The position numbers and the translations under genes are program-made. Shown here piece after piece: positions 11,929 to 22,874 of a DNA stretch of 64,000 bases. The DNA is taken from NCBI GenBank assembly GCA_005656395.1, contig SRSI01000050.1:3906001-3970000 (forward strand). The letters are read 5' to 3'. This stretch comes from Strongyloides papillosus. Taxonomy: Eukaryota > Nematoda > Chromadorea > Rhabditida > Strongyloididae. Position 1 is the stretch's first letter; each line of letters starts with the position of its first letter. The notes beneath the pieces are model-generated. The model made no database searches. It had not been told where the DNA came from and saw only the letters and a list, made by a program, of their open reading frames with translations.

Positions 11929-12521
11929 TGATATTTTAACATTCCTCAGATAGATTTGTTTATATCCAACTATTGTACCTCCTATTTCTTTAAAATATTA
12001 CCTGTAATTAAAGATTATAAGGTTTTTAATATTAATTTACCATAGAAAAAAGAAAAGTTATCTAGAAAAATGATTTTTAAATTTTTAGTGGATGAAAATT
12101 TTAATATATAAAAACACTATAAAATGTATTTGATTCAAAAATGTTTAAAAACAAATTTTAATGTAAGCTAACGATGATTTTTTACCAGTAAAGTCATTTT
12201 ATTTGAATATCAAACTAGTATGAAACCATATCATTAGATAAACATTGCTGTTTTTTTGAACTAAATGTTTACAAATGTGTGGAAGCTTTGTGATTGACTT
12301 TGAGCAATTCATTTTGTTTTAATGATAACAAAAATACCATATTATAGAAATATCATGATATTTATTTTTATTGCTAGATAGTCTCTAACAATATTTAACA
12401 ACGAATTATTTCAGTTTCGATAAAAAATTAAGTAACAAAAATATAATATAGCAAAATTTTATGAACGTATAAATTTAAAGAATTACAAAAAAATATTTAA
12501 AAAATAAAACAACAGTTTCAT
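11929..12521. other. Intergenic, AT-rich
   Basis: No coding signal. The right part is probably the 3' untranslated region and downstream flank of the ODC-like gene. Confidence 0.4.
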
Positions 12522-12538
12522 TCTCAAGTGCGGTCTTC
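12522..12538. repeat. Left copy of a 17-bp inverted repeat flanking the ODC-like gene
   Basis: TCTCAAGTGCGGTCTTC, perfectly inverted at 14324-14340. It lies about 100 nt beyond the ODC-like stop codon and is GC-rich against a very AT-rich background. Confidence 0.8.
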
Positions 12539-12639
12539 TTGTTTTTTTTTTATTTTTTTTGATAATATTTTTCTTGCTATATTTAAATTGTATGTGTGGT
12601 AATTATGTCAACTTGATATGTCTTCCGTGAAACACAAAT

Positions 12640-14133
12640 CTATGAATAGACAGATTCAAAAAAGTTAAATAATTCCTGGAGTTTTTCCATTGTATCTTCG
12701 TCTTCATACTCCTCAGTTGATGTGATAGAATGAACATCTTCAATTGAACCCACAACACTTTCAGTTAATAATGATTGGTAATAGAATGATTCTAAACAAT
12801 TTTGGTCATTCATCTTATTTGAACCACCAATAATTCCTTGCCAGTCTTCATTTGAAACGAAATAAAAGACTGGTGGTGGTAGGGATTCAGTTGTTTCTAA
12901 GTCAAATGGTTCTTCGTAACTTGATAATGAGTATGCTCCCATATTCTCCCAAATTAACCATTCACCTACATCCATTTTTCTGAAATGGCATACTTCTTGA
13001 ATGATATCTATTTGACAGTCAGAAGGTCCGATTACACTTCCATAAAAATGTTGCCCATCCTCAGAGGCATCTTCATCAAACAATGGGGAACACTTAGGGA
13101 TAATTGTGTTGTTAATTTTACAAGAAAATGAACCATAACAACCTTCATTAACTTTGTAGACGTATGCAGAACGTTGTGTAGAATAATTTTGATGGACAAT
13201 AGCATCAGCATCAACAATATCCTTAGAAATAATATTTGTTAAAAGCGAAAAAGCAGATGCAGCAAAGAATTTCCCTGGTTTTGCAGAGATATTAAGATCA
13301 GGGTATTCGGTAGATGGAAAAAAGTAGTCAATAGAATTGTTTATCTCATCTGCAATGATTTTAAATTGACGTCCCTCCAAAATATTGGATGCAGAGAATC
13401 CAGAACCAATATTTATAAATGACATCTTTCCCAATCCAAAGTCTTCTGCCATTTCAAAAAGACTATGTATAACAGTAAAGGCATTACGGTAAGCCATTGG
13501 GTGTTGTCTATCCTGGCCTACGGAAAAAGAAAATCCAACAAGATGGAGGTTTAATTTGTAGATTGCTGCAAGAATCGAAGGTACCTCTTCAATAGATGCT
13601 CCCATGTGAGTTGATGGATCTTCAGACAATACATCACTTGGGATGTTAACCTCAAGGACAAGTTTTACCTCAGGACACTGAAGTGCAATCTTCTTAAGGT
13701 CATATAGCGAGTAAAAAGTTATGTAAGGAATATTTCTCTTAACAGCGATGTTAAGATTATTTCCTGTGAGTAAAGAATTACCATAGAAAATTCTTGAAGA
13801 ATCATCGGTAAATTCAAAGATTTTTTCAACCATCTCTTTTGAATTGGCAAAAAATCCCATAGAGGGTGATGAAGCAAGGACATTCATTAATACGGTATCG
13901 TAATTACAATTAACAGCATAGTATGGTTGGACGCGAGGCAAGTTAGAGGTCCAAAAATTGATAAGATCTTGAACTCTCCCAAGGTCCATTACGTAAAATG
14001 GTTTTGAATCACCACTGATATTTTTGATGTTGACAATGTCTCTGGCAAATGCCTCAGAGCTTCGGCGGTCATTGAAAACACTGACAGGTTTCTTGTCAAT
14101 TATTTCAAGGCGGTTATTGTTTTTGAAATTCAT
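12640..14133 (-). CDS. Ornithine decarboxylase-like protein lacking the PLP lysine (antizyme-inhibitor-like pseudoenzyme)
   Basis: One exon, 497 aa, matching eukaryotic ODC over the alanine-racemase-like barrel and the C-terminal beta domain. Landmarks: PFYVMDLG (45-52), LPRVQPYYAVNCN (65-77), NIGSGF (241-246), KPGKFFAASAF (285-295), GCYGSFSC (331-338), WENMGAYS (395-402). Residues that hold pyridoxal phosphate in ODC are changed. The Schiff-base lysine (human K69, AVKCN) is N75; the Asp of GFDCAS is Phe (F95); the stacking His (H197) is S204; E274 of EPGR is K285. At the catalytic C360-D361 pair the order appears as D372-C373. It therefore should not decarboxylate ornithine. By analogy with antizyme inhibitors it may bind ODC antizyme and regulate polyamine levels; that is inference. 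The C-terminal acidic tail (about 455-497) is extra. Confidence 0.85.
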   Translation of the reverse strand: MNFKNNNRLEIIDKKPVSVFNDRRSSEAFARDIVNIKNISGDSKPFYVMDLGRVQDLINFWTSNLPRVQPYYAVNCNYDTVLMNVLASSPSMGFFANSKEMVEKIFEFTDDSSRIFYGNSLLTGNNLNIAVKRNIPYITFYSLYDLKKIALQCPEVKLVLEVNIPSDVLSEDPSTHMGASIEEVPSILAAIYKLNLHLVGFSFSVGQDRQHPMAYRNAFTVIHSLFEMAEDFGLGKMSFINIGSGFSASNILEGRQFKIIADEINNSIDYFFPSTEYPDLNISAKPGKFFAASAFSLLTNIISKDIVDADAIVHQNYSTQRSAYVYKVNEGCYGSFSCKINNTIIPKCSPLFDEDASEDGQHFYGSVIGPSDCQIDIIQEVCHFRKMDVGEWLIWENMGAYSLSSYEEPFDLETTESLPPPVFYFVSNEDWQGIIGGSNKMNDQNCLESFYYQSLLTESVVGSIEDVHSITSTEEYEDEDTMEKLQELFNFFESVYS

Positions 14134-14205
14134 ATTTTTTTGTGTTGATTTTTTAAAGTTTTAAATTTGTTAATAGTGTAAATAATATTGTAAAGAAGTC
14201 TATTT

Positions 14206-14408
14206 TTGTTCTTTATTTTAGGGGTGCTAGGGTGGTCTTCCGGATCGACAGACACAAACAGCAAGTTTACAATTTGTTGTCCAAGAGCAAATATCAGCAA
14301 TGGAGATTTTTACAAGCTCTGGGGAAGACCGCACTTGAGATGTGGTTTTCTTAAAAGAAGGAATTTTTTAACTATTCTAAGCACCGGATGTGTTTAAACC
14401 GGGGCTTA
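14206..14408. other. GC-rich island upstream of the ODC-like gene, possible structured RNA or exon
   Basis: About 200 nt are far richer in G and C than the surroundings. It contains a hairpin at 14378-14408 (TAAGCACCGG / CCGGGGCTTA, one mismatch, 11-nt loop) and the right copy of the 17-bp inverted repeat. Open frames exist on both strands: 63 codons on plus from 14206, and a minus frame that starts after TTTTAAG| at about 14357 and stops near 14230. I cannot tell whether this is a 5' untranslated exon of the ODC-like gene, a noncoding RNA or a small coding exon. Confidence 0.4.
14324..14340. repeat. Right copy of the 17-bp inverted repeat
   Basis: GAAGACCGCACTTGAGA, the exact reverse complement of 12522-12538, about 190 nt upstream of the ODC-like start codon. 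Confidence 0.8.
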
Positions 14409-14454
14409 TTTGATCTCTTTTATTTTAAGGTTCTTTAAAATTTAGAGTTCTAAC

Positions 14455-14698
14455 TTAGAGTTTCTTTGGATCAGGATCCCAAGGAGGCTCTGCGTTATTG
14501 TTTAATTGCAATTGGCTAGATCTGAGTCTTGGTTCGTTATAACACGTTAATGTTATTGACTGATCAGCGAGCTAAACACAATAAATTACATGACAACTGA
14601 AAAAATAAACTTACTAGAAGAAGAAATTCACTGAATGAACAGTCTTCCGCACTTTCTTCTATAGAGGAAATGATTGCAAGTTTTTTAGGGACAGATAT
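14455..14698 (-). CDS. 3' exons of an unidentified gene
   Basis: Two exons in continuous frame: 14615-14698 (after TTATTGACAG|) and 14455-14571 (intron 14572-14614, GTAAGT..GTTTAG). They encode about 66 residues: an acidic, hydrophobic first part (SIEESAEDCSFSEFLLL), then a segment with PRLRSSQLQLNNN and a C-terminus EPPWDPDPKKL. GC content and codon use look coding. I could not find upstream exons in the AT-rich DNA to the right. Family not recognised; it ends only about 320 nt upstream of the ODC-like start, so the two might share a transcript. Confidence 0.45.
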
Positions 14699-16555
14699 CT
14701 GTCAATAAGTCCGTATACGCACTATCCCGCTGAGCGTATTAGACTTAAAAATAGAAAAAAATAAATAGAACCAATGAAAATAAAAGTCTTTTGAAATTAA
14801 AAAACAATCTGGAATAAAAGAGTGAGTTCAAGGTGACTGATCAAATTATATATATTTTATATTTCAAAAACTAAAGTGAAAATTTTATTTGAAGTATTGT
14901 ATAATATTTATGAGATAAAATATTACAAAAGGGTCATGTGATTTGAGACAGAGAAAAAATTGAGAATTATAAATCAAAGGAAAAGAATAATAATTTATCA
15001 AATAATCAAAAGAATTTTATATATAATTGCATATTATAATCAAACTACTTTATCGGTAATCTTATGAAATATAAATATAAATTTTGTTGAATAACTATCG
15101 CTTTAAAGTATTATTAGTTCCCAACTGTCAGTTGATAAAATAGTAGTATGTAGGATAAAAAACTACAATTCTGATAATAAATATAAAAAATAATCTCAAA
15201 ATATGAATATTTCAAAGTGTAATATAAACCCATGATGTAAATATTTACAACAGTTTTGATTCATAATGTAAAATTCCACCGTTATACAGATTGTGTAAAT
15301 AGTTATATCCTTTTAATTTATGATTTACTAATTTGTTGTCAAATTAAAGCAACTTTGGAATAAAAAATTACTAATCTAGATTGACGTAAAAATGCATTAT
15401 TAGAATTAGAGAATTATAGTATTATTACGACTCATTTTTTTTGTTATAAAAAATTAATCTTGGGAAATGAAAATGTAATTTTAAATTATTTTATAATAAT
15501 AATTCATGTATAAAATAATTTTAAATGCATTGCACTTTTACTAACGATGGAGAATGAAAACAAAATAAAACGAAAATAGGAAATTACATCATAATTATAT
15601 GATAAGAAAGTAGGTGGAAATAATAAAGTAGGACTGATGAGAAGTTGGATGAATTCTCACTTAGAATTATAAATTTACATTGGAAATGTGTTTTATCGAT
15701 ATGATAATACTTGCTAATGCTAGCTTTTCCGAGTGTGTGCTTAATTACTATGTTTATAACATTTATTTTGCTATGGGCGATTGAATTATTAAATGAAAAC
15801 ATGCACAGTATGTTTCTTGTATTTAAAAAAAGTCTAAAAAAAATTTTTTAAATATATTTTAACGTGAATAATAGTAATTATAAAATATTAATATTCAAAA
15901 ATAATAATATTGATGTCTATACAGAAGATTTTTGATACTTTAGAAAGTATCAAAAATTACGAATTTAAAAATTGCTAACGCTATATGAGATGATTAAAAA
16001 AGGGAAATAGAAATGAATAATTGTGGGTGCCAGAAAGATAATAAGAATAGTTTATTATCTAAAATGTTACCATATTTAAAATACTGCAATTAAGAATTAC
16101 ATAAAAAAATTATCTAAAAAATAAAAGAAAATTGCATTTGTCTGTCATTTTAATAAATGTACAAATATAATTTAAATGAAAGCTAATTTTAAATAGAATA
16201 AGTCATCGAAGAGTAAAAATTATGTTTCTAAAAATAAAATTGTTGAATGACATCATCAGTAAATAAAATATATCCCTTTATAAAACTATAAATATTATTA
16301 TATTAAAAAATTATAAACACCGTCAGGTATCATAAATATTTTTGAAAATATTGTTGACATAAGATAAGAAAAATTTCTGTGAGAACATATAAATATGCGA
16401 CATCATAATTCAATTTAAAATTTATTTAAAAAATGTAAATAATGACTTTTATAATACTTTTCTATATTTTAATAGGTTAGTTAAATTTTAAACTTGTGAT
16501 TAGATATAAATAGTTTGATAATTAATTTGAAAATAATTATTTGTGTTTTTACAGT
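14699..16555. other. Intergenic, with a perfect hairpin
   Basis: AT-rich, no supported gene. A perfect 14-bp inverted repeat with a 2-nt loop lies at 15928-15957 (ATTTTTGATACTTT / AAAGTATCAAAAAT). The minus frame at 15584-15802 has no clear coding features. Confidence 0.45.
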
Positions 16556-18400
16556 TTAGTCTGTCTGTGTGTTTTGAACTATAAATTGTTTGTAATCATC
16601 AGCCATCTTACTTATTACATTAGGGATATTCTTTTCTTTCTTTATTCCATTTTCTATAACCTCTTTTGGACAGACTTTGTGACGGGACTTTTGAAGCATT
16701 TTATCCTTGAAACGTTTCTGAATTTTGACAACCATCTTTGGATCAAAATCAACAGCCGGTAATTTTTTGAAGTGCTTCCGACGTTTAGCTATCCTACTGA
16801 ATGGTGAGAAATTCGAAATTTTATGGAAAACGTCATTGTTATTACTTTTTTTGTTTTTATATATGGACTTATTTTGTTGATGGTTATGATTTGCTTCAAA
16901 ACTATTCTGTGATTGAGTTTTTTTAATTTCACAACTGTTCGATACCTTTTTCTTTGAAACCTCCATCTTTATTTCTTTAAAAGAATTTTCCTTATTCTTG
17001 ATAGGAGGATTTTTTATGGAATGGACGGCAGTTTCATTTTGGTGATTTTTTTTCTCAGTACATGCCCTATTCTTCATCTCTTCGTTTAGTATCTTTTTTT
17101 TCCTAGTTATCCTATGTTCGATACTCGCTTTTTTTGAAGTACATTTTTTTCCTTTAACATCTTCTATTGAATCATTTTTGTGCTGTAAATCATTTTCGGA
17201 TTCTCTGCAAGCTACTTTTTCTTGTTGATGACAGACGTTTCTTCTATTATTAAGTTTCTTTGAATTATCTTCTCCAGAATTTTGTTTTTTCTCACAACTT
17301 AATGACGTAAGTTTCTGCCTCATATTTTCGTTCATAAATGTTATTTCTGTCTTTGTCTCAATTTTTAGTCGTAAGATTTCCTTAGTTTCGTTAGGAAGAT
17401 TCTCCCATTGATATCGATCTGTTATCTTTATATTCTTATCCTTCATAATGAAAAGAAGTTGCGTGAAACAAAGATCATAATCCGGACTATCATACGTTCC
17501 AAGATTCATTATGTGTTCAATGATTATGTGAAAACGTTTTGGAAGGTATTCACAATAGAGTTGATAAGTTGCATTTATTTTCAAATTTTCTATTTCCTGC
17601 TCATCATGTAACTCTCTCCACGGAAGTTCGTTGTACAAATCCATACACATAAATAACCAACTCCACATATCATCACGTCTAGATAGTTCAATTCGTAAAT
17701 GGGCGTTTGGACTACAGTGGGTTATTGTTCCAACATATTCAACTCCGAGTTTAGGAGAACAGTAAGTAGGTGTTCTTGGTTTACTTCGTGATCCGTACCT
17801 TCTTGATAAGCCAAAATCAAGGAGATGTACAACCTGGGAACGAATTCGATCGTTTCTATGTCCGAGAGCAAAGTTAGCAGGTTTGATATCGAGGTGGATG
17901 TAATTGATCTGATGAAGAGATTGAATTGCTGATAAGGCTTGATACATAACACGAACCCACGTCCCAACTTCCATTTTTTCCCCAGGAAGGAAAGCACAAA
18001 TATCAAAAAGGTTTGGTCCTAGTAGTGTCATAATCATGTAATCAAAATTATGTCTTTCTCCTGTACTATACGGAATAGTAAAATTTCCGGTATTTCCATT
18101 TTTTGAAAGTTTCAGTAAAATAGTACACTCAACCTTCAGGAAAGATGCATTATTTGACGATATTTTCTTTTCACACTTTATTGCTGCTTCATGGAGAGTT
18201 CCTTCTTTCGTCTTCGTTGAACACCTATACACATAGCCAAATGCACCTTTACCGATAATTTCATGGACATTCCAATTATCAATAATCGTACCTTCTAAAT
18301 TTTCTAAATCTTCAACATTGTTTTCGTAATTAAAAGGTGAATTAATTGATATGTTTGATGCGTTTTTAGAATCAGAAGCTGATGATATAACACTCGCCAT
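16556..18400 (-). CDS. Casein kinase 1 family protein kinase (TTBK-like, worm-type)
   Basis: One exon, 614 aa. The kinase domain covers about residues 43-330: glycine loop GKGAFGYVY (50-58), ATP lysine in AAIKCEK (K75), catalytic loop HLDIKPANF (169-177), DFG (195-197). A CK1-type activation region with THCSPNAHLR replaces the usual APE-type signature, as in CK1 kinases. The HRD arginine is Leu (L170), so charge-based activation-loop control is probably lost; K173 and N176 are kept, so catalysis remains plausible. The C-terminal half (about 345-614) is Lys/Asn/Ser-rich, basic and probably disordered, with possible nuclear localisation clusters. Nematodes have many such CK1 kinases, often expressed in the male germline; that is family knowledge, not visible here. 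Confidence 0.85.
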   Translation of the reverse strand: MASVISSASDSKNASNISINSPFNYENNVEDLENLEGTIIDNWNVHEIIGKGAFGYVYRCSTKTKEGTLHEAAIKCEKKISSNNASFLKVECTILLKLSKNGNTGNFTIPYSTGERHNFDYMIMTLLGPNLFDICAFLPGEKMEVGTWVRVMYQALSAIQSLHQINYIHLDIKPANFALGHRNDRIRSQVVHLLDFGLSRRYGSRSKPRTPTYCSPKLGVEYVGTITHCSPNAHLRIELSRRDDMWSWLFMCMDLYNELPWRELHDEQEIENLKINATYQLYCEYLPKRFHIIIEHIMNLGTYDSPDYDLCFTQLLFIMKDKNIKITDRYQWENLPNETKEILRLKIETKTEITFMNENMRQKLTSLSCEKKQNSGEDNSKKLNNRRNVCHQQEKVACRESENDLQHKNDSIEDVKGKKCTSKKASIEHRITRKKKILNEEMKNRACTEKKNHQNETAVHSIKNPPIKNKENSFKEIKMEVSKKKVSNSCEIKKTQSQNSFEANHNHQQNKSIYKNKKSNNNDVFHKISNFSPFSRIAKRRKHFKKLPAVDFDPKMVVKIQKRFKDKMLQKSRHKVCPKEVIENGIKKEKNIPNVISKMADDYKQFIVQNTQTD

Positions 18401-18581
18401 ACATTAACTATGATAGAATAATCATAACAATTGCATATTTTTTATCATATTTAATTCTATTAATATTTGTTTATTATGAATTAATGTTAAAATTTTATGA
18501 ACAATATTTATTAAATTTTCTAGTTAAATTTTATAATGTATTCAAATAATTAAGTAATGGTCCTGAATTTGAATAAACGTT

Positions 18582-19653
18582 TTACTGCAAAAGTTTATAA
18601 ATATAGTTGTCATCACTTAATTGCCATTCTCCATTATGGAATTTCATAAAATCACTCTCAATACACTCTTTATATCCAGCTCTCTCTGATTCATTATTTG
18701 CAAGTAATTTATTTAGTAAAGTTACTGCCCTTTTGCTAGGAAGATAACTGAAGAAAGTCACTTCATCCAATCCCGATTTTATTTTATCAACGGGATTCAT
18801 TGGAAAATCACCCGTTAACATTACATACAAAACAACTCCAATAGAATACCAATCCCCGGCATATGGACAATATGGCTGTTGCAGTATAATATTAGCTGTT
18901 GTATAATTAGGACTACCGCAAAAAGAAGTAGATTTATCTGTTAGTTTAATCTCTCTAGCAAACCCAAAATCGACTAGTTTTAAATTTCTATTTTCGTCAA
19001 ATAAAATATTCAATGGTTTTATGTCGCGATGGACGACTCCCCTTTGGTGAAGGTAATTAACAGCTTCAATAAGTTGACGGAAGATGATTGCACATGTCTT
19101 TTCAGGAAGTCTTCTATATTTATTAATAAGATCTTGTAAGGTACCGTTATTGTAGTATTCAGAGATGATAACAATATTAGACTCAGTTGGTTGGGAAATG
19201 TAAAGACATTTAGCGATATTTGGATGATTAGCAGATTGTGTAACAAACAATTCCCTTGGTAGAAATATCTCACGACATGATTCAGGTATTTTATTTTTAT
19301 GTATCACTTTAATTGCAACGGTCTTGTTATATCTGTAAATAAAATAAATAATTTCATTGGGTATAATCAAAAATTTACTTTTTTGAATGTCCTTTATAAA
19401 CTGTACTGTGTCCGGTATGATATATATATGGAGTTTCTAGCTCAGTTAATGCATTTTCAATAATATCTTTATAAGCTAAATAAAATGAATTAGTTTGATT
19501 GGGGAATTTTTTTATGAAAAAACTTGATTGTTCAGTTATATTTTCTATGAAATCCTTTTTATCCAGTAGTGTATCCTTTTGGTAGTCAAAAGCAAACTCA
19601 GATCTAACAACTGGTTCCTCATGCATATTACAATAATTAAAAGCGACAATCAT
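18582..19653 (-). CDS. Divergent Ser/Thr kinase, CAMK/TSSK-like
   Basis: Two exons, 19379-19653 and 18582-19332 (intron 46 nt, GTAAAT..TTACAG, phase 2), give 341 aa. Kinase landmarks: VAIK (K100), HRDIKPLN (193-200), DFG (213-215), CGSPNYTT (230-237) and DWYSIGVVLYVMLTG (252-266). The pattern of the activation segment and F-helix is closest to testis-specific serine kinases and other CAMK members. Two motifs are degenerate. The glycine loop region reads YHTGHSTVYKG with one Gly instead of three, and the APE motif is TAN. The lysine, HRD, DFG and Asn are intact, so activity is possible but uncertain. The N-terminal 75 residues are unrelated to kinases. It lies beside the CK1 gene on the same strand. 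Confidence 0.8.
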
Positions 19654-19850
19654 AAAATATTAAAAAAAACAATTTATTGCTTTTAATACTTAAAAATTAT
19701 AATATTACATTATGTTAAATTAATTCGTTAAACAAAAATTATCATCTAAAAAAAGACAAATATGTATATATAATAATCTTAAATAAAAGAGATACGTTAT
19801 AAGTTTTTTTATAAAATAATTAAATAACGATTATTCTAAAAACTATCGTA

Positions 19851-21326
19851 TTAAAGTTTTGTTGTTTCTAAATATTTTTTTGAATTCAATTTGTTGGCTC
19901 TATCAATTAATTCACCACAACGTGGTAATGCATATTTATTTTTATCAAATGTTACATTTTTATTTTTCTTTTCCAATGTTCTGTCCTTTTCTGTTACCAC
20001 TGTTCCATAAAAATTACTATTTCCGGGAGAATGTTTCTCAAAATAATCCATCACCGTTATTCTTCTCAATTTTTTTGGTGATTTACTTGATGTTGAATGA
20101 TAATTATCATTAATTATATGCGGAGTTGAGTTACTTAATCCTGAGACTGTACTGGAAATATAACCTGAATCAACTAAATTATCATAACGTTCAAGTTTTT
20201 TTGGTTCCTTCTTTTGCAATGTATTATGGGTTGAGAGGAGTGTTTCATAGATACTAAATGGAGATTGGAGAGCATTTGATTTCTTCAAAGACCTATATCC
20301 TTTTGTTATAATTGTATAATAGTCTTTTGATGATGCATTACCATAAATTTTTGTATCAACAATTTGTGTACTCAATGCTTTACACCACTCAAGAACTTCT
20401 TCATTCCTATTAACATCTATAATAACCTCCTTAATCATTTCGTTTTTAGAGACGACCGCTGATAAAACTATTGAATCAGTTCTTCTATCTATGTGAATTA
20501 CAGTATCAGAATTAACTGGGATTTCTATTGTTCCATCTTTAGAATGTAATGGAGCTGTATTAAAAATGGTTAAATTACCACTTTTTAATATACAATAAAC
20601 ATTTCTTAAAGTTCTCTGCTGAAGACATAATGTTATAGTAGCGAATCCTTGTTTTAATGGAGTAAGTAAACTTTGAGGTTGAAGTATCATTGAAAGCGAA
20701 ATGGTTCCAAATAATGGTGGGAATAGATCAGATTCTAGAGAAAAGTTATCATTCCTTTTAAGTCTAAAAACTGTTTCACTAATATGATTTACATCTTTTA
20801 ATGATAACTTTACTTTTGCCACATTTTGTAAAAGATCATTTTGGTCTTCTGGATAATCATACACAAAGTGAGGTGTTATAGTTCCATATTTAGAAGTTAA
20901 AGTAGAAGTTTTATCATAAGTATTTCCTCCCATACTTTTTGTGAGTGTTGATGTTAATTTATCTAAAATATTATTTCCTTTTCCGATTGTAAAACCAGGA
21001 CGTAATGATAAAACAGAGATGGTGAGTGAAAAATTTGAAGGTACATTATCACTTAAAAATTAACAAATAAATAAGATATTACAAATTTTTTGAACATACA
21101 AAATATATTCATCTGGAAACTCAACATTCATCATTTTTGCCGAGAGATTCTCAACAATTGGTGTCAAAATTTCCTTATCTCCACACTTAATAGAGAGTCG
21201 GAGACGAAACATCCTTTTATCACTTTTATAATTTTTCCCATTTTTACAATAAGAATCAACAAGTGGAATGTTAATATTTCTAAGAATTATTCTAGCTTTA
21301 CTTTCAGCGTATGGTACTGCAACCAT
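19851..21326 (-). CDS. Rhotekin/anillin-like protein (anillin homology plus PH domain)
   Basis: Two exons, 21100-21326 and 19851-21051 (intron 48 nt, phase 2), give 475 aa. The N-terminal region (about 1-190) fits an anillin homology/C2-like domain: ARIILRNINIPLVD at the start, NFSLTISVLSLRPGF after the intron and PLFGTISLSMILQPQSLL (about 188-206) at the end. The last matches the rhotekin/anillin boundary (PLYG..AQP). A PH domain follows (about 211-310: GFATITLCLQQRTLRNVYCI .. VLEWCKALSTQI). The tail is Ser/Lys-rich and disordered. Anillin and rhotekin link Rho-GTP, septins and membranes. Rhotekin's N-terminal Rho-binding HR1 segment is absent, and the protein is short, so it may be a septin/membrane adaptor. 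The subfamily is uncertain. Confidence 0.65.
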
Positions 21327-22874
21327 TAGAACATGTTATAAGTTAATATTTCAGAAAAAAATACCTAAAATATTTATTATTTAAAAATTCGAATCAATGT
21401 TATAGTTATTTTAAAGTAAAATAAATATTAACTTTAAAAAGAAAATATTGAATTATATTTTTTAATAGTATTAGTTACTCACAAAGTTTATTTTAAAAAG
21501 ATAAGGAAATATTGATAACTGGTGTATGAAATTTAAATTTTAAAAAAGATATGACTAATAAGTATGATGACAGGTAAAGAATTTAAAAAAGTGATTGTTC
21601 GTTGATAGAAGGTTAAAACAAATAAAAAAAGTTTTTTTTTATTTTAAATAATACAAATAAATGTATAGTAGAGTATACTTTCGTGTTAGTTAATAGTTAA
21701 AAATAAAATGAATAGGGTAAAAATATGATAATAGTAAATTATTAAATAATTATTTACTATTTTTAATAGACATCCAACTTATGAAAGGTAAATAAGAATA
21801 GGAGATATATGAATTTTAACTAGTATATAGGAAAACAGTAACATTTTAAAATCAAAATACATGTACAGAAAATATTGTGTTTGATTAAAAGAGGAAATAC
21901 ACCATAATTTATTTTGTAAGCTTCACTAGTTAAGCTATTTATTTGATTAAACTTGATTAAAGTATATCAAACTCAATAAAATTGTTATACATGTATAAAA
22001 TGATTGTTAATTTTATATCAAAACGTACAATGTATGATTGTAATCTTTAAGTTAAATTGATAAGCAAATGTAATATGTAAATAATTTATATAGAAGATGA
22101 AGGATAATTAAAATTTATGTCATTTTAAATGAAAATCACATTAATATAGTAATATAAAAAATTTCTATACTATTTTTGTAATAAAATAATTTAATTAATT
22201 TATTTTGAAAGTTGTATGATAATCGTACTACACATTAAACAAAAAAATATACTTTTTGATAAAAAACTTACACATAATTGATATGCAAATATGCGACATC
22301 CTCCTGTGATTGTTGATCCTTAGCATTGGCATTTCCACTTCAAAAATTTGCACTTTAAAGTATGTAAAATTGAAAGTTAAAACAATAGTGTAACATTTAT
22401 AAGAATTGGAAAAAATATTTAAATGCTAGTTTAAAGATTAATGATACATCTATAATATAAATATCATAAAATTTTGATGTAAAATTTTAATCAATTAATC
22501 TAAACACCCTTTCTAAACAATTTTTTACCTCCATTATGTGGTTGAATAATGCAAACATGAGAAATGAATGTAATTTTAACCGACATTTTTCTAAAACAAT
22601 TCTTCTAATATATAATGTAAAATATTAGTGATTTTTTAAAGAAAGTATCTTGAAGAAATGACATTTATTATTGATAAGCAAAGGCATTCTAATATAAAGC
22701 ACTTCTTTACTGAATGGTAAATGGGAGTTTGTTATTATTATAATCACATACAACTGCCATCTTCCACCATTATCCATCTATTTTATTATATTATCTTTAC
22801 TAATAAAAGTGAATATTTATATTAGTTACTTTTAATAAACGTATTATTTTTATCTACTGAATATTTTTAGAAAC
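21327..22874. other. Divergent-promoter intergenic region
   Basis: 1.5 kb of AT-rich DNA between the starts of a minus-strand and a plus-strand gene. It must contain both promoters, but no clear element was identified. Confidence 0.5.

Noticed and set aside
15584..15802. 72-codon minus-strand frame
   Set aside because: No motif, no splice continuation to the exons at 14455-14698 could be shown.
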